From Chitinophagaceae bacterium (lineage in GTDB: Bacteria > Bacteroidota > Bacteroidia > Chitinophagales > Chitinophagaceae), in the NCBI GenBank assembly GCA_003135585.1, contig PLCH01000123.1:7149-12500 (forward strand): a stretch of DNA of 5,352 nt, written 5' to 3'. Below the pieces are notes generated by a model. That model made no database searches, was not told the origin of the DNA, and was given only the letters and a program-made list of their open reading frames with translations. Below are positions 1-5,352 of the stretch, one piece after another; position 1 is the first letter of the stretch, and the number at the start of each line of letters is the position of its first letter. Position numbers and translations under genes: made by a program.

Positions 1-527
1 CTACCAGCGTAAATTGGAATCATTTCACGTTGACCGCAACGGCAGATTACAGAGGGGGGAATAAAGTCTTTAATTCATTAGGCCAGACCATGGACTTTAC
101 AGGGATAAGTTCGACCTCAGCCATAACCGGTCGCCAGCGTTTTGTATTCCCGAATTCTGTGATAGATGAAGGTGGGGGTAAATTCGTTAAGAACACCAAT
201 ATAACAACCGATGACGCTGGTTACAATTTTTGGGCAGGTTCTTATTTGAATGTTGGGTCCAATTATATTACCAGCGGGTGGTACTTGAAATTGAGAGAAG
301 TTGTTCTGAGATATGATTTCCCCAAAAAATGGTACACAAAAGCGAAGATTTTTCAGGAAATAAGCTTTGCCTTATCCGGAAGGAATCTGATTATGATGAG
401 ACCAAAGACGAATATTTGGACCGACCCGGAATTTAATGACGATACGAGTAATGCGGTTGGAAGAAATTCTGTGAATCAAACCCCGCCAACCCGAATTTTC
501 AGTGCGACCTTATCGTTTAGGTTTTAA
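1..527 (+). CDS. SusC/RagA-family TonB-dependent outer-membrane transporter, C-terminal fragment
   Basis: This is the last 174 residues of a SusC-type transporter; the first full codon is at 3 and the gene starts upstream of the window. Family role: a 22-strand outer-membrane beta-barrel that imports oligosaccharides using TonB energy, with a SusD lipoprotein as its lid. Seen in sequence: alternating polar/hydrophobic beta-strand pattern; the near-terminal strand motif WYLKLREVVLRYDFP (about 279-323), matching the usual 'lRlrnltLsYdlP' of SusC proteins; the 'SGRNL...TDPEFN' segment (about 375-437), matching the conserved 'gqNLf...DPE' signature; and the ending TPPTRIFSATLSFRF with a terminal phenylalanine, as expected for a barrel recognised by the BAM machinery. 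A susD-type gene follows 28 bases later, which confirms the assignment. Plug domain, TonB box and any N-terminal extension are outside the window, so substrate and subtype cannot be judged. An in-frame TTG at 30 is not a real start. Confidence 0.93.
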   Translation, partial: TSVNWNHFTLTATADYRGGNKVFNSLGQTMDFTGISSTSAITGRQRFVFPNSVIDEGGGKFVKNTNITTDDAGYNFWAGSYLNVGSNYITSGWYLKLREVVLRYDFPKKWYTKAKIFQEISFALSGRNLIMMRPKTNIWTDPEFNDDTSNAVGRNSVNQTPPTRIFSATLSFRF

Positions 528-555
528 TAACTGTTTAATTCCAAAAATTAAGATC

Positions 556-2049
556 ATGCGTAAAATAGCAAATATAGTTTGGGTAACCATCATTGCGGCT
601 GTGATAATATCAATAAGTTCCTGTAAGAAAAAAGATTTTGATATTAATAGTCCAAACCCAAATCGACCATCCTTTGTGCCACCCAATTATGTATTATCGG
701 CAGCATTGGCTTCGTCAGCAAGCCTGGTATTAAGTGGTGATGCAAATTTTGCAAATGGCTGGATGGGCTATTGGGCAACCTATGGAGAGCAATCTCCTTC
801 TGTGCTTTCCTACAATCTCACTACTGATTTTTTCTCAGATAACTGGGATGGCACTTATGTGACCCAGGAAAACTATAAATATATTGAAGATCAGTCTGTA
901 TCAGCAGATGAGTCTTATTTCCTGGCGATTGCAAAAATTATGAAGGTTTTTCATTTTCAACGATTAGTGGATTTATATAACAATGTGCCTTACCGCGATG
1001 CTTTGATTTCGACGAACAGTTTTCCAAAGTATGACAGTGCGGGATTCATTTATAGGGACCTCATTCTTAAACTGGATTCTGCTGTGAATATTATTAAAAG
1101 TGCCAATACAATAACGGTGAATAACCCAGGTCCAAATGATGTGATGTTTCAGGGAAATATGGACCAGTGGATAAAATTCGCCCATAGTCTGAAATTGAAA
1201 ATTCTAATGCGACAGACCCAGCTGACGGGAGGCCCAGTATATATACAAGGCAATCTAACCGGGTTGACAACAAATGATTTTTTAGGTGTAGGAGAGGATG
1301 CAGCGATAAACCCGGGGTATTCGAATTCTTCTCATGCACAACAAAGCCCCTTATGGCAAAATGTAGGATATAATACCGATGGGTCTCCAACTGGCGGTAA
1401 TCAGTACACACGGGCGAACAGTTATGCGGTAAATTTCTATACGATTACCAATGATACGCAAAGAATCAAGCTATTTTATGACACCAATCAGGCAGGCATT
1501 ATAAAGGGACGTGCTTTTGGCAGTAGCGATGTGGGACAGAGTAATTCTATCATATCGGGTATCGGTTCGGGAATACTCCTGTCTCCAGGAATGAAAGCGG
1601 TCATTCTTCCTGCATTTGAAAGCTTATTCATTCAAGCAGAGGCTGCTCAGCGGGGGTTTATTCCGGGTGATCCTGCTGCATTATTTAAAGAGGGGGTTGC
1701 CGAATCCTTCCGTTTACTGGGGGTGACCGATTATCAAAATGCGTCCCAGGTATTTTATTCCCAGCCAAGCGACAAGGTAAATATTGACGTGTCTTCCGAC
1801 AAGGTCAACACTATAATATTACAAAAATGGGCTGCTCTTAACGCTTACGACCCGTTTGAATCTTATAGTGACTGGAGAAGATTGGGTATACCGACAGACC
1901 TTCCCGTTTCTATATATCCGGGAACAACGGCTACTCATATCCCTTACAGGCTGTTGTATTCCACCAGTGAATACCATTATAATGCGGCCAATGTAAATGC
2001 CCAGGGAAATGTCAATCAGCTTACGTCTAAGATATTTTGGATGCCTTAA
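556..2049 (+). CDS. SusD/RagB-family nutrient-binding outer-membrane lipoprotein (SusD-like_2 type)
   Basis: A 497-residue surface lipoprotein that binds glycan and caps the SusC barrel. The ATG at 556 is chosen over an in-frame ATG at 502, which lies inside the susC end. From 556 the protein begins with a clean lipoprotein signal: basic MRK, a hydrophobic stretch, and lipobox SISSC with Cys23 as the lipidated residue, followed by KKKDFD, the pattern used for surface export in Bacteroidota. Family-like segments in order: NSPNPNRPSFVPP (31-43); WMGYWATYGEQSPS (69-82); LYNNVPYRDAL (140-150); WIKFAHSLKLKILMR (205-219), a helical TPR-like stretch; ESLFIQAEAAQRG (355-367); QKWAALNAYDPFESYSDWRR (423-442); and the ending YRLLYSTSEYHYNAANV...SKIFW. 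These match the SusD-like_2 (PF12771) branch rather than classic starch SusD; that assignment is from memory of the family. The length is normal. The glycan specificity cannot be read from the sequence. Confidence 0.95.
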   Translation: MRKIANIVWVTIIAAVIISISSCKKKDFDINSPNPNRPSFVPPNYVLSAALASSASLVLSGDANFANGWMGYWATYGEQSPSVLSYNLTTDFFSDNWDGTYVTQENYKYIEDQSVSADESYFLAIAKIMKVFHFQRLVDLYNNVPYRDALISTNSFPKYDSAGFIYRDLILKLDSAVNIIKSANTITVNNPGPNDVMFQGNMDQWIKFAHSLKLKILMRQTQLTGGPVYIQGNLTGLTTNDFLGVGEDAAINPGYSNSSHAQQSPLWQNVGYNTDGSPTGGNQYTRANSYAVNFYTITNDTQRIKLFYDTNQAGIIKGRAFGSSDVGQSNSIISGIGSGILLSPGMKAVILPAFESLFIQAEAAQRGFIPGDPAALFKEGVAESFRLLGVTDYQNASQVFYSQPSDKVNIDVSSDKVNTIILQKWAALNAYDPFESYSDWRRLGIPTDLPVSIYPGTTATHIPYRLLYSTSEYHYNAANVNAQGNVNQLTSKIFWMP

Positions 2050-2068
2050 ACCAAATAATTATATCGGT

Positions 2069-2584
2069 ATGAAAAAACTATATATATATCTGCTGGTGTT
2101 ATATCTGCTTTCGCTGTCTTCCTGTAAGAAAGACAAACCGGCTATTGATTTTAGTACAGTTGGTACAATTATAGAAATTTTACCTGAAAATGGAGGAGGT
2201 CTGGAAAATTTTGGAGGAGCAGAATTGAATTTTGGCCCGACGGATACAATTGATAGTGCAGCTATCGTATTGAATATTGCTTCACCGTATCCACTGAATA
2301 AAGCATTGACCATTAGTATGGGTGTGAACGACGCTCTCCGAAATGCTTACAATTCAAGTAATACCAATCAATATGATGCTTTTCCAGATTCTGTTTTTTC
2401 TTTCCCGGTCACTTCCGTGACCATTTCTGCAAGCCAGCGCTTAGATACCCTGCAGGTATATTTCTACCCAACAAAGATAGATACGACTAAAAATTATTTG
2501 TTACCCGTTAGCATTAAAGATGCTCAGGGAGAGACCATCAGTGGCAATTTCGGCACGATTTACTTTCATACAAATGCAAAATAA
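2069..2584 (+). CDS. Small surface lipoprotein with a DUF1735-like domain
   Basis: A 171-residue protein beginning 19 bases after the susD-like stop. The ATG at 2069 is chosen because it gives a lipoprotein signal: MKK, hydrophobic residues 4-16, and lipobox LSSC with Cys19 lipidated, followed by KKDK. An in-frame ATG at 1997 would lie inside susD and hide the signal. The mature part is beta-rich: a glycine-rich loop (ENGGGLENFGG, 40-50), then a domain at about 62-168 with NKALTISMGVND (77-88), YNSSNTNQYDAFPDSVFSFP (94-113), VTISASQRLDTLQV (117-130) and YLLPVSIKDAQGETISG (143-159). This order (beta-strand, 'yN...y..lP', 'vtI.ag', 'YvLPv.i') resembles DUF1735 (PF08522), often the N-terminal domain of accessory surface glycan-binding proteins or glycosidases in PULs. 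Here it stands alone with no catalytic or binding module after it. The likely role is an auxiliary glycan-binding partner of the SusCD pair; this is inferred from position. Confidence 0.82.
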   Translation: MKKLYIYLLVLYLLSLSSCKKDKPAIDFSTVGTIIEILPENGGGLENFGGAELNFGPTDTIDSAAIVLNIASPYPLNKALTISMGVNDALRNAYNSSNTNQYDAFPDSVFSFPVTSVTISASQRLDTLQVYFYPTKIDTTKNYLLPVSIKDAQGETISGNFGTIYFHTNAK

Positions 2585-2639
2585 GGTGCAGGGCCGGGCT
2601 TAAATTCACAAGGTTTATCCATTCGAATGAAAATAAATT

Positions 2640-4262
2640 ATGAAAAGAAATCCACTTGTAATAATTGCGTGTTTTTTTAATTGCCTTCTTATTGCGCAAA
2701 CTGGTTCGAACAGATATACGGAATTTCCCGATTCGGTGGCTACCCACAAGGTTTTGCTGGATGGGCAGCATAAAATTATTTCATGGATCACTCCACAATC
2801 ATCAGCTTATGATCGCTTTCTCCGGGATCGTTGGAATTTTATTTTAAAGGGTATTCCGGATTGCCCCGGGCCACCCCCCCGATCGGATTATCCTCAGTAT
2901 TACTTTTATTGCGCCTACAAGGACCAAAAAATGATTCCGGATACCTGGATGAATGACATTGGTGAAAAGATTCCGAATTGGTTTGAATCTGCCCGTTTGT
3001 ATTATCAATATACCGGTGACAGGCGGCCGATGGATATCATGATTCAATTTGTAAATTATACAATAGATCATGGAACAAGCCCTTTTACATTCGCATGGCC
3101 CTATTTCCCCTACACTACAACTAATGCGGGTGATACATTATTCCGTGGATTTACAAACTCTAACAGGCTGGTTCTTCATGAAGTGCAGGTGGATCATGCG
3201 GGTGATATTGGATTCACATACTACAAATTATTTTTGTTTACGGGGAACGAAAAATATAAAATTGCATCCATTCATGTGGCAGATGCTTTGGCCGCTCACG
3301 CGAGGGTCGGTTCTGCCTCACAGTCTGTCTGGCCATACCGGGTAGTAATGAGTGATGGAAGAGTAACTGCACAATATGGGGCAAACTGGTTGGGCTGCTA
3401 CGCTTTGCTGGATCATTTAATCAGTGCAAAACTGGGAAATGTGGCTGCTTATCAATCTGCTCTTACAAAAGCCAGGAATTTCATCCTTCAGTTTCCCATG
3501 AAAACCGGCTATTGGACGGATGGACATACTGACACGGATATAAACAGCCATTCATACAAAAGCAATATGAGTGCTAGTAACATGACCCTTTACCTCCTCG
3601 ACCACCCGGATTTTGATCCTGAATACAAAAGGGATATTCCTAAACTCATCAAATGGACAGAAGAAAATTTTGTCCTTCGCTCGGCTCGCGGAGAGCCATC
3701 AACCCAATGGGGCGCAAACATCGTAGGGGAGCAGGATAGTTTCCTTCCAAAAATGGATTACCAGACAGCACGTTATGGTGCAGAGTGTGCGAGATGGTTT
3801 GCACTTTGTGGCAATACTGCCTATAAAGAAAAATCATACCGGGCCTTAAACTGGGTTACCTATTGCAGTGACTCCAATGGGATGGCTTTTGAAAGCCCCC
3901 TGAGCAAAGGCATCACTAGTTGGTGGTCCGATTGTTACGGAGAGGGACCCAGGATGTTTTATCATGCACTGGCAGCAGTGCCCGAATGGGCGCCGACGGG
4001 AGAATGTCATATATTATATAGCGAAACAATCCTGAAGGATGTATCCTACCAGCCAGGAAAAATTCAATATAATGCAATGGGTAATTTCGGAACTGAATTT
4101 CTAAAACTCTCATTTAAACCATCAGCAATCACCGTGGATGGGATAAAAATTACTTTTCGTCGTGACCTGCTCCAGGAAGGATATATAATGAAAGCTTTAC
4201 CCAATGGCGACTATGCGGTTACCATTAAACGGTCCAGGGCAGGGGCTGTAATAGTTGAATAA
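2640..4262 (+). CDS. Exported 540-residue protein of unknown family, possible alpha/alpha-barrel glycan-active enzyme
   Basis: I do not recognise a named family. The ATG at 2640 gives a signal peptide: MKRN, hydrophobic residues 6-19, with probable signal peptidase I cleavage near Ala19-Gln20. Cys11 and Cys15 lie in the hydrophobic core without a good lipobox, so a lipoprotein is less likely. Residues about 55-450 are rich in aromatic-laden amphipathic helices separated by loops, as in six- or seven-hairpin alpha/alpha toroids of polysaccharide lyases and unsaturated-glucuronyl-type hydrolases. Loops with likely catalytic residues include LHEVQVDHAGDIG (179-191), YWTDGHTDTDINSH (291-304), QWGAN (356-360), GEQDSFLPKMDYQTARYGAE (363-382) and SWWSDCYGEG (427-436). 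Residues about 455-540 look beta-rich, perhaps a small C-terminal sandwich. There is no type IX sorting tail, so the periplasm is the likely site. It follows the DUF1735-like gene by 55 bases and precedes the RraA-like gene by 95. Acting on an acidic glycan is an inference from the neighbours. It could also be a non-catalytic barrel. Confidence 0.72.
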   Translation: MKRNPLVIIACFFNCLLIAQTGSNRYTEFPDSVATHKVLLDGQHKIISWITPQSSAYDRFLRDRWNFILKGIPDCPGPPPRSDYPQYYFYCAYKDQKMIPDTWMNDIGEKIPNWFESARLYYQYTGDRRPMDIMIQFVNYTIDHGTSPFTFAWPYFPYTTTNAGDTLFRGFTNSNRLVLHEVQVDHAGDIGFTYYKLFLFTGNEKYKIASIHVADALAAHARVGSASQSVWPYRVVMSDGRVTAQYGANWLGCYALLDHLISAKLGNVAAYQSALTKARNFILQFPMKTGYWTDGHTDTDINSHSYKSNMSASNMTLYLLDHPDFDPEYKRDIPKLIKWTEENFVLRSARGEPSTQWGANIVGEQDSFLPKMDYQTARYGAECARWFALCGNTAYKEKSYRALNWVTYCSDSNGMAFESPLSKGITSWWSDCYGEGPRMFYHALAAVPEWAPTGECHILYSETILKDVSYQPGKIQYNAMGNFGTEFLKLSFKPSAITVDGIKITFRRDLLQEGYIMKALPNGDYAVTIKRSRAGAVIVE

Positions 4263-4357
4263 ACGCAAATGTCAGAACAAATCAGAGACTTTACAAATAT
4301 GGTAGCAGGTTGATAATGTTTTATTTTCGGGACGAATTCAATTTATAAATCAACAAG

Positions 4358-5038
4358 ATGATACAATTTAAAAATGACCTTGATTTATTTACTTATATTA
4401 AAGAGCACCTGTATGTGGCGTCTGTTTGTGATATTCTTGATGAAATGGGATATCGCAATCAGGCCATGCATCAGCGGCTGCGCCCGCTCTTACCCGATAT
4501 GGAAAATTGTGGTTTTATTGGCCGGGCAAGAACATTACATTGGGTAGAAATTCCTGATCCTGCCCCGGGAAATTCTTATGATGTGGAGATTGCGGCTATG
4601 AATGCGCTGAATGTGGGTGATGTGGTAATGCATTCCACCGATTTAATTCCAATAAATGCATTATGGGGAGAATTCATGTCTGCCGTTTGCCAATTGAAAG
4701 GCGTTGCCGGCTGTGTGTGCGACGGCCTGATCAGGGACTGCGTGAAAATTATTGAAATGGGCTTCCCTGTATTTTATACCGGTATTGGTCCCCGGAATTC
4801 GAAAGGACGGAAGTTGGTTCTCAAATATGATGTGCCTTTGCTTTGCGGGGATGTCAGCGTTCATCCCGGAGACCTGGTATATGCCGATTTTGATGGCATT
4901 GTAGTAGTGCCCAAGGCAGCGGAAACAGAAGTATTTCAGAGGGCCTGGGAAAAAGTGGAAAATGAAAATCATTCGCGCATGGAATTGCTTAATGGGAAAT
5001 CATTGCGCGAAGTGTATGATAAGTATAAATCACTTTAA
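4358..5038 (+). CDS. RraA/HMG-aldolase family protein, probable class II (metal-dependent) aldolase
   Basis: A 226-residue cytoplasmic protein with no signal peptide, full length for the family. Members include 4-hydroxy-4-methyl-2-oxoglutarate/4-carboxy-4-hydroxy-2-oxoadipate aldolases, which cleave 2-oxo acids to release pyruvate, and the E. coli RNase E inhibitor RraA. Seen in sequence: N-terminal ASVCDILDEMGYR (21-33); GRARTL (55-60); LNVGDVVMHSTD (84-95); ALWGEFMSAVCQLKGVAGCV (101-120); CDGLIRDC (121-128); MGFPVFYTGIGPRNSKGR (134-151); VHPGDLVYADFDGIVVVP (168-185). Arg126-Asp127 within the 'DGxxRD' signature are the pair used for substrate and metal binding in characterised aldolases, so an aldolase is favoured over an RNase regulator. 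The start ATG at 4358 is preceded by A-rich sequence (ATCAACAAG) without a strong ribosome site. The partner SDR gene starts 10 bases after the stop, so they are probably co-translated. The true substrate is unknown; a 2-oxo sugar acid from the imported glycan is inferred from context. Confidence 0.88.
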   Translation: MIQFKNDLDLFTYIKEHLYVASVCDILDEMGYRNQAMHQRLRPLLPDMENCGFIGRARTLHWVEIPDPAPGNSYDVEIAAMNALNVGDVVMHSTDLIPINALWGEFMSAVCQLKGVAGCVCDGLIRDCVKIIEMGFPVFYTGIGPRNSKGRKLVLKYDVPLLCGDVSVHPGDLVYADFDGIVVVPKAAETEVFQRAWEKVENENHSRMELLNGKSLREVYDKYKSL

Positions 5039-5048
5039 AAAAGTATAC

Positions 5049-5352
5049 ATGAAATTTGAGAACAAATGCGTGGTCGTAACAGGAGCGGGTTCAGGAATAG
5101 GCAGGGCAACAGCGGTAGCTTTTGCCAAAGTAGGTGCAAAGGTTATTGTTGCCGATATTAATCTTGATGGCGCCAGGGAAACAGCAGCGCTTATCGGCCG
5201 GGAAAATGGCAAAGCAACCGCATACCGGGTTGATGTTTCAGACCCGGGATCGGTGCAGGATTTGGTGGTATTTACAGAGGCATCATTTTCATCCGTCCAT
5301 GCAATCGTGAATAATGCGGCAATCCAGGTAAATAAAACGGTTGAGGATACGA
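5049..5352 (+). CDS. Short-chain dehydrogenase/reductase (SDR), N-terminal fragment
   Basis: The first 101 residues of a classical SDR, running off the window end. The ATG at 5049 lies 10 bases after the RraA-like stop, and the protein opens directly with the first Rossmann strand: KCVVVTGAGSGIGRATA, containing the cofactor motif TGxxxGIG (residues 11-18). Asp36 at the end of the second strand (VIVADIN) predicts a preference for NAD(H) over NADP(H). The Asp62-Val63 pair (YRVDVSD) contacts adenine in this family, and NNAA (88-91) is the variant of the structural NNAG motif. The Ser-Tyr-Lys catalytic residues are beyond the window. The gene is partial only because the window ends; no damage is seen. 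Likely role: NAD-linked oxidation or reduction of a sugar, sugar acid or keto acid in the same route as the aldolase, inferred from the tight linkage. SDR sequence alone does not give the substrate. Confidence 0.92.
   Translation, partial: MKFENKCVVVTGAGSGIGRATAVAFAKVGAKVIVADINLDGARETAALIGRENGKATAYRVDVSDPGSVQDLVVFTEASFSSVHAIVNNAAIQVNKTVEDT

Larger units (their letters stand above)
1..5352 (+). other. Putative polysaccharide-utilisation locus / single operon
   Basis: Six consecutive co-directional genes: susC end, susD-like, DUF1735-like lipoprotein, exported barrel-like protein, RraA-like aldolase, SDR. The gaps are 28, 19, 55, 95 and 10 bases, and none holds a GC-rich hairpin followed by a T-run, so read-through is plausible. 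The order moves from outer membrane to periplasm to cytoplasm, as in many Bacteroidota PULs. The regulator (anti-sigma/ECF pair, hybrid two-component sensor or SusR-type) is not in the window, so induction cannot be described. Both ends of the locus are open. Confidence 0.75.

Noticed and set aside
30..32. TTG at 30 as a start codon for a 165-residue protein
   Set aside because: The frame is open back to the window edge and the upstream codons continue the SusC-like beta-strand pattern, so this is the interior of a longer gene.
1094..1411. Antisense reading frame of about 105 codons opposite the susD-like gene
   Set aside because: It is covered by a confidently assigned + strand gene, and its translation is low in coherent structure.
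1771..1805. GACAAGGT repeated 27 bases apart, giving SDKVN twice in the susD-like protein
   Set aside because: The eight-base match is short and falls in a region whose length and sequence fit the family; it is not evidence of a functional repeat or duplication.
2079..2089. TA dinucleotide run near the start of the DUF1735-like gene
   Set aside because: It encodes the Tyr-Ile-Tyr part of the signal peptide and is too short to argue for a regulatory or phase-variable repeat.
2585..2639. GC-rich GCAGGGCCGGGC patch after the DUF1735-like gene as a possible terminator
   Set aside because: The patch does not fold into a stem with a complementary arm nearby and no T-run follows, so there is no support for an intrinsic terminator.
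4661..4972. Antisense reading frame of about 103 codons opposite the RraA-like gene
   Set aside because: It lies wholly inside a gene with clear family motifs on the + strand and its translation shows no recognisable domain; it is a shadow.

Overview
The window looks like part of a polysaccharide- or oligosaccharide-utilisation locus (PUL) from a Bacteroidota genome. Three things point to this. There is an adjacent SusC/SusD pair. There are two lipoproteins with Bacteroidota-style lipoboxes followed by a run of lysines (SSC-KKK and SSC-KKD). Gene starts are A-rich and lack Shine-Dalgarno sequences. The SusD subtype and the DUF1735-like companion are common in Chitinophagaceae/Sphingobacteriia-type genomes, but the exact taxon cannot be fixed from the sequence.

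All six genes are on the + strand. From 1 to 527 lies the C-terminal end of a SusC/RagA-type TonB-dependent outer-membrane transporter, cut by the window start. From 556 to 2049 is a complete SusD/RagB-type surface lipoprotein of the SusD-like_2 kind. From 2069 to 2584 is a small DUF1735-like lipoprotein. From 2640 to 4262 is an exported 540-residue protein with no family I can name, whose composition suggests an alpha/alpha-barrel glycan-active enzyme. From 4358 to 5038 is an RraA/HMG-aldolase-family protein. From 5049 to the window end is the N-terminal 101 residues of an NAD(H)-type short-chain dehydrogenase, cut by the window end.

Gaps are 28, 19, 55, 95 and 10 bases. I see no convincing terminator in any of them, so the set reads as one transcription unit, with the 95-base gap the only likely place for an internal signal. 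No stretch of 300 bases lacks a gene. I found no RNA genes, mobile elements or CRISPR arrays.

Inferred joint role: SusC/SusD and the small lipoprotein capture and import a glycan across the outer membrane. The exported 540-residue protein acts on it in the periplasm. The cytoplasmic SDR and RraA-like aldolase then oxidise and cleave a released sugar or sugar acid. The point of most interest is the unassigned 540-residue protein placed between a glycan importer and what looks like a sugar-acid oxidation and aldol-cleavage module.
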